DNA from: Ilyonectria destructans | Lineage: Eukaryota; Ascomycota; Sordariomycetes; Hypocreales; Nectriaceae | NCBI GenBank assembly: GCA_020740775.1 | Contig: JAHEWK010000003.1 | Coordinates: forward strand, 3,224,001 to 3,288,000 | DNA length: 64,000 nucleotides | Direction: 5' to 3' | Shown: piece by piece, positions 1 to 11,400 of the stretch | Numbering within the stretch: the stretch's first letter is position 1 | Layout: every line of letters starts with the position of its first letter | Translations under genes and position numbers: made by a program | The notes under the pieces: generated by a model | Seen by the model: only the letters and a program-made list of their open reading frames with translations | What the model was told of the DNA's origin: nothing | Databases searched by the model: none

Positions 1-124
1 GCTCGTACGTCTCGCTGCCGCCAACGGCCGACCGGAGATCCTCATCGTCGCTGTCGCTGAGGTTGAACTCGGCCGTGGTCTGGGCGAACGACTCGGCGGC
101 GTCCGGGTGCGCGGGGTGGGTCAT
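1..124 (-). CDS. N-terminus of an unidentified protein, clipped by the left edge
   Basis: Reading leftwards from the ATG at 124-122, the frame stays open to the edge for 41 codons. The peptide is acidic and Ser/Thr-rich, beginning MTHPAHPDAAESFAQTTAEF and containing an LSDSDDEDL stretch that resembles a CK2-type phosphorylation site. The start is plausible because the sequence upstream (125-300) is GC-rich non-coding leader. The fragment is too short to assign a family and no domain is visible. Most of the gene lies outside the window. Confidence 0.5.
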   Translation of the reverse strand, partial: MTHPAHPDAAESFAQTTAEFNLSDSDDEDLRSAVGGSETYE

Positions 125-850
125 CTGGAGCTACCAGGGACCGGTTTTCGGGGGGGAGGAACACGGAGTCGGAGGATGGAAAGGGGGCGCAGCGGGAGGA
201 GAGCAATGCTGCGGAGGGTCGGCGGCAGAAAAGACCGGTGCGCCGGGGAGGGACGAGGCGTCTATTGCAGGTGAGCGAGCAGAGAATTCATCCTCGCTAC
301 CTAGGTAGGGAGGTAGTTGCGTAGACAGAACGACGTTGCACTGCTGGGCCCATTGGAGAGGTGTCTGGCTTACACGTGACGCGAGGCCCGACGTCATCGG
401 AACCTCTTTTACGCGGGTTTCAGCTTTGGCTCCATCCGACCCAGAGTATCGGGATTGGGATGTTTGGTTGCGTGATGTGTGATGTGCAACTGGGGTTCAA
501 TCGAGAAGTTTCTGTTTCACATGGGTTAACTAAGTATTATTGAATTGGCCAATTAAATATTCTAGAAAATGTACGGCTTGAATCCCAAGCATGAAAAGAT
601 GCTGATCCCTGGCCTCTGTTGCATCCGGGCCAACAACACCAATTATCGCAATCCCCCTCGCTGAGTCCCCCAGGGTCAACATTACAGATTTGCACCAACA
701 ATTACCACTCTTCCAAACAGTCTCGCTCTTTCGGTTCATAAATCAAACGTCGTCGCTTCTCCAGTAAAGACGAAGAATGCCCCAATTTACAGGCACGCTT
801 TTTCGCTGTCCAAGACTCCCAATGACACAGACTCCCCACCCCCGGCGTAC
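125..850. other. Intergenic region, no gene seen
   Basis: This separates two minus-strand genes and should hold the promoter of the left-edge gene and the 3' UTR of the next one. It contains the perfect 12-nt palindrome CTACCTAGGTAG at 297-308. The short open frames on both strands look like chance frames of GC-rich sequence. Confidence 0.6.
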
Positions 851-1777
851 TCACCGCGTGGCACTCTCCTTCTTCCCGAACAACCTCCTCAGCCCCTCCG
901 CCATGGACTTCTTATTCTTCAGCGGCGGCCTCGCAGGCTGCTTTTGGCCTCCTGGTTCGGCTGGGGGGGTTGGGAGGGGCGGGTGTGAACTGAGCGGCGA
1001 TGGACGCAGCGGGAGGCTGCTGCTGCTCGACGGCCCAGGACTCGTCCGTGGCCGTTGTTGCTGAACTGGCTTTAGGGGTGGTGGTTTCAAGGGTGGTGGT
1101 TTCGAGGGCCGTGGTTTCAACCCTTGAGGGATGCCTTGTGACATGTCGTCGTCGTCGACCACAGACTCCTCCTCACTCTCGTCGTCGTCCTTGAGGTTTG
1201 CCTCATCGTCACTATCCGCAGGCACCTCCCTCAATTCATCTCCACAGACGACGACATACCATCGTATGTCCTCGCCCTTCTGCAACTCGTCTCTCAACCT
1301 GCCAAACCACTCGTCCTGCTTCCGCATGCGGTACTTGGCCATCTCATCGACCACATTGGCGCTGAGGTCGATGCGGACGACGTAGTCGGCGACATAGGCG
1401 TACGGGCGGCTCGGCAACCTGGTGTCCTCCGGGTCAAACTCCTCCAGCAGCTTCACGGCGGACCAGGAGTGCATGAGCACGGCGTCGTTGGCCTCAGCGA
1501 CGCGCGACGGCGGCACGGTGAAGTCATCGTCGCGATGCAGGGGCTCTCCCTCCGAGGCCGTGGCGGGCCGAGGCTTCTTGGGAGCACATGGCGATGGCGG
1601 CGCAGGCGGTGGCTCCGGCAGGAAGTCGAAGCTGGCGTGAAGCTGGGAAAGGATGGCCGACGACGTAGCCGGCCCGATGACCCAATTCGAGGCGGCGTCG
1701 TCGAGGTCGTTAAGGACGACAAAGACGCGGATGTCGCGCCGGTGCCATCGGAAGCCGTGGCACAGATACGTCGGCAT
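851..1777 (-). CDS. Conserved fungal MPTYLCHGF-type protein of unknown function
   Basis: A single open frame of 308 codons runs from the ATG at 1777-1775 to TGA at 853-851. I chose this ATG because the frame upstream has only a TTG and the MPTYLCHGFRWHRRDIRVFVV opening has the look of a conserved N-terminus. The first 190 residues or so are mixed alpha/beta-like (a WYVVVCGDEL strand near residue 205). Next come an acidic stretch (DSDDEANLKDDDESEEE) and a Pro/Ser-rich tail with repeated KPPPLKP motifs. The protein ends in a basic amphipathic SMAEGLRRLFGKKE helix that could bind membrane or a partner. A perfect GTGAGT donor overlaps the stop codon (854-849); splicing to an AG near 806 would swap the last residues for a short alternative tail, so the extreme C-terminus is uncertain. 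I recognise it as a recurrent fungal type but know no function. Confidence 0.72.
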   Translation of the reverse strand: MPTYLCHGFRWHRRDIRVFVVLNDLDDAASNWVIGPATSSAILSQLHASFDFLPEPPPAPPSPCAPKKPRPATASEGEPLHRDDDFTVPPSRVAEANDAVLMHSWSAVKLLEEFDPEDTRLPSRPYAYVADYVVRIDLSANVVDEMAKYRMRKQDEWFGRLRDELQKGEDIRWYVVVCGDELREVPADSDDEANLKDDDESEEESVVDDDDMSQGIPQGLKPRPSKPPPLKPPPLKPVQQQRPRTSPGPSSSSSLPLRPSPLSSHPPLPTPPAEPGGQKQPARPPLKNKKSMAEGLRRLFGKKESATR

Positions 1778-2695
1778 TGTCGAAGCCAAGCGTGGTGGCG
1801 CGATACGATAGCGATAGCGCCTTCAATTGATTGCCGGCGTCATCCAGCAGCCAGTCGCGATCTCTGCGTCACAGTGTGCCTCCTCGCAGTGGCCTCTTCC
1901 TCGCAGTCTCCTGGTCTTCTCCTGGTCTTCCGTCACACGAGAATCCCCTTGGTTGACGTCGCAGCCTCGACGGGCGGAGCCGCGCTGACGAGCTGGTCCC
2001 AAATAAATATTCGGCGCTCCTCACTCCGGGGCGTTCGGATCCCAGGGAAACGAAACGGCGGAACCCCTAAGCTAGAAATCGCAGGTCGATGAAATGTTTT
2101 GGATCCTTTCGGTCCTTGGGTTGGCGCGCCCCGTTGGGACGGCAGAGAAGCCACCGTCCGTTGAAGCGCAGAAATCAGTCTCGCCTTGGGGACGAAGACC
2201 ACGTTTTGCGCGGCCCACGGCGCGAATGCCCGTTATGAGGTGCGAAACCCGGCCTCCCTGTCATGTGAATCAATGCGCACTTGAAAATGATCCCTGTGAG
2301 ATTGTGGGATTTTGGGATTGCAAGGTGACATGACAACTCCACGCTGCTGCACGCTGCTGCACGCACGGGACTCCTTCATTTCTACAACGACTATAATAAG
2401 ATACAACAAACCCGTACATGGTCCGTTCCATTCATGTACATGTACATATGTGATAAACCAACGTATAAGTCTATTATGTAGTTAGAGCAGTGTGATATTT
2501 TCCCGTCTCGTGTATAAAATTCCCGTCCAAAGTCATTGAATTCCATGGTATCCGCAAGCTAGTGTCGTTGACATCATCCAACACCACCGTTTTATCTGCA
2601 TGTGTTTATACAGAAGCATATCCAACATCGTAATCCTTCAACCTCTCCCCCCAAAATCATCGCCAATGCGCCTCCTCGATCGTGAAAAGTGGTCC
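1778..2695. other. Intergenic region between two minus-strand genes
   Basis: Holds the promoter of the 308-residue protein gene (right part of its leader at 1780-2100 is GC-rich) and the 3' UTR of the homeodomain gene. A run of ATGTAC-type repeats sits near 2434-2451. No coding signal seen. Confidence 0.6.
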
Positions 2696-5600
2696 CTAGT
2701 TTCTGAAGCAATCCATGTTCAGACTGACACCACCCATGTCGTCCATTCCCTCCATCCCCAACAACGACACCCCTCCGAAGTCTTGGGTGTCGAATTCAAA
2801 GTTCATATCTTGTAACATGTTATCGATATCTTCGTCCGAGATGTTCACATCCATATTGCTGGGCATAGCGGGCGCGCCATCGATCGCTGTTTCGGCCTGA
2901 CTGGCCTGCGGTAGCTTCTCGGCCATCATCTCCTTGAACTTGGTCAGCAACGCTGAGTCCTCTGCTGCCGTGGCGTCCGATTTGAGGATCTGGCGGCCCC
3001 GTGCCTGCATCATCGCATCCGTCGGCATCCGTCCTGTGCTGGCCACATGGTTCTCCACGAAACTGATAAGGCCGCGCTCCAGTTCGCGGGAGCAGAAGAC
3101 CAACGCTGGGCGAGCACCCTGAGACGACAAAGTCTCCAGGTAGCCGTTTGCCCCTGATTGGCCTGCAGGGAAAGACTTCGCTCCGATTCTCATCGGCACC
3201 TGGACATTGTCGTGGAATGGCTCAAGCATAGACTTGGGGTAGGCGTAGGGCGGCGCAAATCCAGTGCCTCCTTGCTCAACCGCCCAGGCGTTTGAGTCGG
3301 GGAGACCAGGGCCGTCCTCCTTCAGGATGCCAACCTGGCGTTTGAACCTCCTGAGCCACTCTATGTTATCCGCGGCAGTTTGGTTCCATGGGTCGTCACT
3401 ATGTACATGTTAGTTTACATGTTTGTATTGAGAACCTTAACCATAATCACTTACTCGTCATAAAGAATCCAGCGAGCCTGATGTTGCAGTTCGGCATCGG
3501 TAGGCACATGCTGGTTGGGATTGTTTGGTGACATTGTCGATGACACCCACCTTATCAACTCCTTTGCTAACCGTCGGTAACAGTTGGCATCATTCAGGAA
3601 AAAGGGCCCAGGTTGAAGTGAGTTTGGGGACTCCTGAGGCCCCTGGTTGTTTTTCATTGGGCACTCGGGCGACTTGGTGGTTGTGGTGAGTGGGGTTTCG
3701 GTCATCGTGGGCTGAGTGCTCGGCTGGAGGGAGATGGCTGGTGAGCTATCGGATACCGTCGTTGCTCCCACAATAGGGTGTCGGCCCCTGAAATTTTTCA
3801 ACCAGGTGACGCTGTCGGCTGCGGTCTGGTTCCAGCCGTCATCGAACTCATAGATAATGATACGTGCTTCCCTCTGTAGATCATCATCGGTAGGCTCAAA
3901 TCCCTGGGACCGTTGGCTGTTGAGATAATCCCCCAGTTCCCTCTCAAGGCGAGAGTAGCTGTGGATAGTTGAGTCGATCAGCGTGGGATCGGTGGAACGG
4001 TACACTTGATCCTTGATATCTTCGTTGCGTGGAAGATGGGCTCGTCGCCGAAATGGGGCCAACCAAGTAGTAGAGGATACGACCAGGCGCAGCAGCCAGT
4101 TGGCAATGGCGTCAGAGGGGTGCGTAGACACTTCTTCGACGCGGCCCACAATGTGGCAAGCCTCCTCTTGGAGTTCGTCATCCATTGGCGTCAGGCCCAA
4201 CATCTTCTTGAACCTAACAAACTCCTGAAGCTGCACCTCCATGGGGCACTCCTCGAAAATATTATCCTTGCCGTTAATTTTGAGTGATGCGAGCCTATTT
4301 TCAGCTGCACCACGAAGGGGACCGAATCGCGCCTTTTGTGCCAGCCCGTCGGAGTTCATGATAATGTCACGAAGCCAGGAAGGGAGAGTTGCAACTCCTT
4401 GTAGAGACAACAATTCGCTCGCAAAAATAATACGGCATCCTTCCACCATCAATTCTTCGTCGGTTGGTAGTCGTCCATGTTGCTCCTCGTGGTTCGCCAT
4501 GAAGTAGGCCAACTCGAGCTTGATTAGCTCGTAAGCATTTCGGGGGGTTTCCGGCGGAGTTTGATTTGCTACATATGGCAATGGAGAATTCCGTTCATAA
4601 TGAATGAGATCTATTTCAAAAGTTAGACGCTTTAAGCTGATCTACAGGATATTGCAGAGGTCTCATACAAGGAGGGATAGAGTTCTCGACCATGTCGAGC
4701 ACAGGGACTTCAAAACCCCAGTCACCCTTCCAGTCAGCCATGGAATAACCAGTCTTGAAATGCTCCGCCAGGTGATCGACTCGAATGGTCCATGTATCCA
4801 TCACGATACCACAGAAACCGCACCGTGACCGAATCTCGGGAGTCGCAATCTTCCAGGATTTCATGGACCAGTCCGAAAACTTGATGTTGTGGACCAGGCG
4901 CAGATGCTGGTTGAGGTGATCCTTTCGATAGAATGTTCTCTCTTCGCCTGATCGCTCTTGGCAGGCTGAGTGGTTGTGACTCTCGATATGAGCATCATCT
5001 GGATTGGCCAAGCCGCAGAAAACGCAAGACAACTGGCCGTTTTCTGGGTTGACAGCTCGAGGTCCGTGGGGGGAGCAGACCCATCTCTCAAGAGACAGAT
5101 GCAGCGACTTTTCGTGACGCTGCCAGTCATGCTTTGTTCTGAAAGTTTCGGTACAGAATGTACACTGGAAGGTCTTGAGAGGAGGTGCCAGGCTCGTGTT
5201 TGTCTCATTACCCGGCTTCCCGGCTGTTCTTCGTCGACGACGGCGACGGCCTCGGGTGTTGAACGGGGCTGAACCAAAGGAGCCCCAGGAATTGCGCGAT
5301 CCATGTGAGTAGGCCGAGCCAAACGATCCATTGCTGGAGTGTGATGTGCCCAAACTGCTAGCCGATGACTGGTTGCAGAGAGATTTGCCTGAACCATCGT
5401 CCGTGTAGTGGAAGCTGAAGGGACTGTTCAGCCCTGACGACAGGACTGATGATGAGGCAGTGACGGCCCTGGCGATAGCAGTGACCGAGGCAGGTTCGTT
5501 CTCTGGGGGAGAATGCTCCCAACGCTGAAGTGGGTTCATGGCCTCGAGGGCAGGAGTGCCTCGGCGCTGAGGGATATCCATAGGACCTGACCAAGTCTTG

Positions 5601-6391
5601 AAGTGAGGGGATGTTGAACGAGGAGCCTGTGCCTGGACTTTGCCACGGCGGCGGGCATTGGCAAGCCAATTGGTGATTTGGGTCTTGTTGAGACCAGTTT
5701 GTCGCTGAAGCATTTCTTTCTCTTCGTCACTGGGATAGGGGTGGCGGTTGTGAGTGGAGAGCCAGTTCTTCAGGATGCGAACAGACTCTCTGGAGAATCG
5801 AGCACCGATTTTAGGAGGGGCCGCGGTGGTCGAGCCGCCTTCGGCCAATGTGATCAAGTCAGTTGCCGATGTGTTCCGCGACGACCTGAGGGAGTCATCA
5901 TGACCATCGTCGGGGACGGTGGTGGTTGGCTGGAGATCAGATACAGACCACTGGTTGGGGGGGAAGGCTGTCTGATCGAGGTTGAAGAGCCCAACGCCGT
6001 TGCCAAAGCTGCAGTCGACGCTCAGAGCAACGCAGCTGGTGCAGTAGCCATTCAATTGACCCTCTCGGATGGTCTTGCACGAGAAGCCACCGAGGGAGCA
6101 GTTGGTACACGGCTTCGAGGGAAAGTCCCAGTCGAGGGCGGTGGTCAAGTCCATGTCGATGGGAGCAGTGGCGACATCGGGCATGGCGAAGTTGTTCTCG
6201 GAGAAGTGTTGCAGGGCGCAGAAGCTAAAGTCGTCCTCATTGACATTTGCTAGGACGAGATCGATGTTGTCGTTGTCGGTAGAGTGGGCGAGGGTGGAGT
6301 CGGGGTGGAATGCGTTGCTCATGGAGTTACCCAGGGCGTCGCCAGCCTTGTCCCAGTCGACGTACTCTTCCATCTCGTCAAGGGTGGTCAT
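2696..6391 (-). CDS. Homeodomain-C2H2 transcription factor with Zn2Cys6-spaced cysteines and C-terminal repeats
   Basis: Three exons, 6391..4669, 4610..3455 and 3398..2696, give 1193 residues. Intron 1 (4611..4668, 58 nt) has donor GTATGAG, branch CTAAC and acceptor TAG; intron 2 (3399..3454) has GTAAGT and CTAAC. Without intron 1 the frame stops at 4613, so the splice is essential. Domains in order: cysteines C95, C98, C105, C117, C120 and C127 (C-x2-C-x6-C-x11-C-x2-C-x6-C, the Zn2Cys6 spacing but without its basic loop); a TALE-like homeodomain around 197-253 with NWLANARRR in helix 3; a Ser-rich linker with an eight-Arg run near 381-389; C2H2-type fingers around 408-545 ([22 protein letters not shown] and later pairs). 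From about residue 600 onward there are five divergent repeats built on PTDxxLQxxARxI and, in two of them, NQTAADxxxWL. The protein is presumably a nuclear regulator; targets are unknown. Confidence 0.88.
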
Positions 6392-8400
6392 GGCTGCGGT
6401 AGCTCAAAGGGCGCAATGCAGACGAGCGGTAGTCAGGCGAAAGGCGCGCGTTTCATCGACGAGGGTATGAAAAGGCGTCACAATGACAAGCACCCGCCCT
6501 TTGCGTAGTGCTGTAATGTCAATGTCAAGTCGACGAGGGTTTATTCAAAGGTGTCCCACTTGGTCCGAGGTGTAATCAAGTTCCCTGACGCCTTTCGAGC
6601 CAAGAAAAGTTGACATGAAGATGAAGTAAAGGGGAGAAGACGAGTCAGCAATACGTGGAGGCCGGCACAGTTTTGTTCAATCGATGGTGTTCTGAGATGC
6701 GGCGTCGGATGGAGTCATGAGTGAGAGTCTGCCCGCTAGAGCGCCTATTGCACCCAGTCCAGCCACACCAAAAGAGCCACCCAAGCAAGTCAAGGGTCAA
6801 GGGGATAACGACGACCCACCGAGGAGAAGGCACGACTGGCTGGGGTCTCGTGCGTGCCAGAATGTCAAGAGTGCGCCCTTCGATTGACAGGCAGCACGCT
6901 TTGGGGCCTGGAGAGGGTGGGTCAGCGCACCAATTGCGTCGGTTTACGGTGCCGGCTTGGGTGGTGCACTGTGTTGTGGAGAGCATGCGGGCATGTCCGT
7001 GCGCCACAAGTCGCCTTGTTCCGCCTCGATCAGCAGCGTTTTTGCTCTTGTCGGTGAGATGGTCAGCTCGACATCACAGTGACCCTCGCACCGTGTCAGG
7101 CCGGGTGGGGCGCGTCCGGGGCTCCGCTCCTCGTTGTTCGCAAGGCGCGGCCGCGCAGCCGACGACGATTTTAGAGGCTTATTTAGCCCGCCTGCAAGTG
7201 CAAGCCTGCACGCTGCAAGCCCACCACAAAGTCCACAAAGTCCACCCACTCGAAGCCTGCCCGACACCGGCCCACCGTCACCACCCTGGTTTTTCTACCG
7301 CTTGCGCCGTTCCATCTGCCTTCGTGGGATTCTTTGGATCGTCGCTTTGGCGGGGGCACACCCATGGCTTGCCCAACTTACCTCGACCGGGGCAATAGAC
7401 CGGTCCGTGGCCGGAACTGACCGCAAGTGACCGCGACTGCCCGTTCCCGCTTCCCCGACCGACCGACCGCCATGGCCGCCGATTATCATCACCACAGCCA
7501 CAGCCACAACCACAACCCATGCGGGCCCCACCTCGGCCAATATCGAGTCCTTTTGCTTCTTGGACGTTCCTGCTGATTCCTGCGTTGAATGCGCTGGAAC
7601 ATTCCAGACATCTTCTCTGAGAAAGGAGAAACGCGGCCAGGGATACCCAATGAAGGATGGGCTGACGCTGCCGTTGATTTCTCTTGCTCGTGTGCCCGTC
7701 TGCCTACTTTAGCCGCTGATCTCGGGCGTATTGCGATGCGCCATGTCCATACAGTAGTGTTGCATTCTCGCATATTGGTAATCAACCCGGTGAGGTAATC
7801 AACCTAGTGAGTGGTAAATAGGTGTTGCGATTGATATTGACGGTGAAATCTGGGGTGTCACCTGTGGCGTCATGCGAACTCGTTGGCCGCGGCCCCACTC
7901 CACCAGTATGGATGCACATGGTTTGGAACCCTTGGAACATGCCGAGTCATACCATGTAGAAATATTTAGACGGATCTTATCTAATAAGTCGCGACCATTA
8001 AGTACGGGTCACCCGAAAGACGAGGGACCATGTTTGGCCACAAGCAATTGGGGTGAGTACGTACCTTTCGTCTTTCAGCGCCGAAATTGAACAAGCTTGA
8101 AAAGGTTCGGCCAGAGGCTTCAGATTTCAGCCCCCAAGAGCCTGATTAACAGCACCACCGTTCCCTTTCTTGTTTCTTTTTTTGGTTCGTGCTATGAAGA
8201 CGGTTGCCCCACAGCCTCCAGCGCGAAAGCTGTCATGACGGATGTACGAACCATGTAAATGAATTTCCTTAGAACCACTCTAGAAGGACTTCAAAAATGC
8301 AAAAGCGTGGTTCACTCCACCACCGAATCTCCAGACTCCACCCCATTGCACCATCTCCAGTCTCCTTCCAATTTTAGGGCCGGATCTAGGGCCGATCAAA
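6392..8400. other. Long upstream region of the homeodomain gene, no gene seen
   Basis: GC-rich up to about 7.9 kb, then mixed. The left part is probably promoter and leader of the minus-strand homeodomain gene. Open frames on both strands here (for example 6721-7398) have no domain-like composition, no consistent intron signals and overlap one another, so I leave them out. Confidence 0.55.
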
Positions 8401-11400
8401 TTTATCGGGTTCCCATCCTACTACGTCGTGCTCTAAACCTTGCGAAAAGGTTTATTGCAGATGTCGATATGGCACCTTAAATTAGATCAGTCGCTTATCT
8501 AAGATGACCACAAAGTGTGCAGACTTTGGCTGTCTAATGAGTTATCTCACAGTGCCGTCAAGTTCTCCAAGGTTTATTTCAAATGCTTGGTCCCTGGTGG
8601 CATTGGCTTTATGCCTCTCTTGGGTGGCAGCATCAGTTGGGGCCGCCTCTCTGCGGAGGAAGTGAAACCTCGACTGAGTTTTCCAACGCTCATCAGTCAT
8701 CAAGTTCCACGTCGCCCGCGCTTTACACTGGGTGAGTTAGTGAGAGAGCGTGTGGTTACTTTACCCGAACCAGATTCAGGTGGTATTTTTTTTCCCCGGT
8801 GACATTAGGCTCAGATCATTCATGTCGTGCATACGCTGCCAGTCCCTTCACTACCTATCAAGGAGTTCCCTCAGTTGCCTTGCAAGGGGAACCCGTACGT
8901 ACAACGCTACTCAATCTGGATGGCTGTATGGATTAAGTATACAGTTTCTGGAGGGCGTCGTTAAGTGTAAACACATTTCAAGTGTGTTTATTTGTGATGT
9001 CCGGCGGGTGAGGGATGACGGCCAAGACGAGTTCGAGAGCCAAGTCCTTGCACCGATTATACGTCTAGTGCGATGCGTGAAAGACGACCGAGACATTTTC
9101 TGGGAAGAGATATGAGGGTGTTAATCCCAGGCTCTAGCCCAGCCATGGGATGGTATCCTCGTCAGCAGAGCTCACATATTCGTCTCTGAGTCACCTGGAA
9201 CAAATGTGGTATGGAACGCTTGGTCAAGATACATACATCTCCACCGCCGGGGAACGCTGCAGTGGCTCGAGTCGGAAATCCGATATGTCGTAAAAGTGGC
9301 TCTCTTGTTATGAATAGGGTTGCGGTTTTTGTCGTTGTCGTTGCCAGCTATTACGACACTGAACACAGTTCTTATCCCTGCATTCTCAAATCCAACAGGA
9401 GATCAGTAGTTTACCCGCTGGTCCTCTTTCTCCTCTGTCATCCGCCGGTTTACGCCTTCTTTGATACTTGATCAAAATCGTGCCGGAGCGAGAAACCTGA
9501 TACTTAGTAAGTTAGCTTAGAGTATTGCTATTCATACGCATGAGCACATGCCGCAATCCTAAAATAACTAATAATAACACGCCGAATTTACTCAGTAGAG
9601 TAAATTTGGTACAACCATTTCTTAGATTATTACTCCTAACTTCTAAGGATACTTTATTTTATTCAGTAATGAAAACAGGCCAGCTGCGCAAGACCGTACT
9701 TTCTACTGCTCATATAAGCCGGGCATGATAAATCAGTCGAGGTTTAGATAAAGACGGTTGCACTTGTATGCGGAAAGAAGTTTCTTATACATAAATACTT
9801 GGTGTTTTGAACCATTGTCAGATCGACGGCCTTGCAGCGTGCTCAAACTCAGTCAACACGCATCAATTTTACTGCCCTTGTTCTCGCTGTATTGGTAGTA
9901 AATAGTATCACTCTTTTACCGGAACCAGCTTGATCCCAGGGAATCTTCAATCTTGCTGGTTGCTGATGATCTGACTTTCGATATCGAACCTGTCTCACCT
10001 TGGGCACCAGACCAACTCACAAATAAGATAGCCCATATACTTCCTGCTACGTCCTTAGCTTTTGCGACTCCCAAAGATACGTGGGTTTGCATCAGATGTT
10101 GTATTTCGCCTGTATTGGCTGCTTTAGGGAGAATCTAGCTTGAGGAAGCCCTTAGAACCAGCCCTTGGGGACCAACGCCGAGTTGGGTGCTCAAAGGGGA
10201 CGTCTGATGTTAAAAACGTTCATATTAGACACGCACAGGCAATATTTCAAAGGAATAGATCTGGGCTCCCCAACTTCCCATCGAATTGTCAGTTGCCCTT
10301 ATAGCAAGAATTAGTGGGTTAGCAGGATCTGTCATGGTTGTCGGCGTGCGCTGCCAAGGAAGGAAATCACCCCTGTCAATCTATAGGTATATTTGTGGCA
10401 CGATCCATATACATTAACGCTCTAATTCCCTGTTATGACCAGAGAGTGCAAGTCGCGACGGTTTGCAGTGGCCGGGCAGCTCTCGCCGATACATCCTCCA
10501 ACTCTCGGCACGGAGGAACCAAACTCTGGCGGCACAATTGTATTCAGTTCTCACAATTTCATGGACCTTGTTTTCCCGCCCTCGCATTAGCACTCTCTCC
10601 CAAAACACGTTTTACTTTTAGCTTTAGTCAATCAATTAGCCCTGGTCGGCACCGCCGCTTCGCCGCCTCTCTTCCGTTCGGGGCTCCATCTCTCCCAGTC
10701 GTCTCCTACCAGCCCTATGACATCTCGCAATGGCACCCTTGATGCCAAGCTGAGTTACACCGTTATTAGGACTGTAGCTACATTTAAAATGTCAGTGCTA
10801 CCGGGTGTAATGAGGCTAGTTACCAATGCCGTGTAAGCTTCTACCTAGCTGATACACACATTCATGACACAGGGCGACCTACTCTTCAACAGATTCAACA
10901 GCATTTTCCGAAATCTACCTCAAGACAGTGAAACACTCTCCAAGGTTCCCAGTACTCTTCCTCTTCTTACGAGTTCTTGAACCGACGCCGATGTTCTTTC
11001 CGTAGTGTGGCATCCGGAGAATATGCAAGTTACAGGTTTATTAGGAAATTGCAGACTCCCCTCAGGTTAATATGATTTACTAAATCATAGACCGGGTTCG
11101 GCTTTCGTATTCGCTTACACCCCAGTAAAGTGACATACAAAAGACACCATCATTCATTCTTGCTCTTGTCTGTAGCCTTTGGGCCTCAAATCTTCCACTC
11201 ATATATGAACATATGACGAGCCAGCCTATTAGACGCCGGTATGTCATGGAGTTGGTTTATCAATCATTAGTCCCCATGTCTTCCAGTGGCCAGGTTCCAG
11301 GCAAACCGTAAGAGGATATCAATACCCGATTCTCAATCACACCTGGACGTTGGATAGTTATGGCAAAGACTCTTAGTAGACACGCCCAACGCATAGCCAC

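Noticed and set aside
4611..4668. Apparent +1 frameshift at a TTT-TGA site in the homeodomain gene
   Set aside because: Reading through gives a stop at 4613 with the downstream frame shifted by one, like a programmed frameshift. A 58-nt intron with GTATGA, CTAAC and TAG removes the stop and restores the frame ([12 protein letters not shown]), so splicing explains it.
10338..10742. 134-codon plus-strand frame
   Set aside because: The start is not supported, and the peptide looks like translated leader or non-coding sequence; no further exon could be joined.
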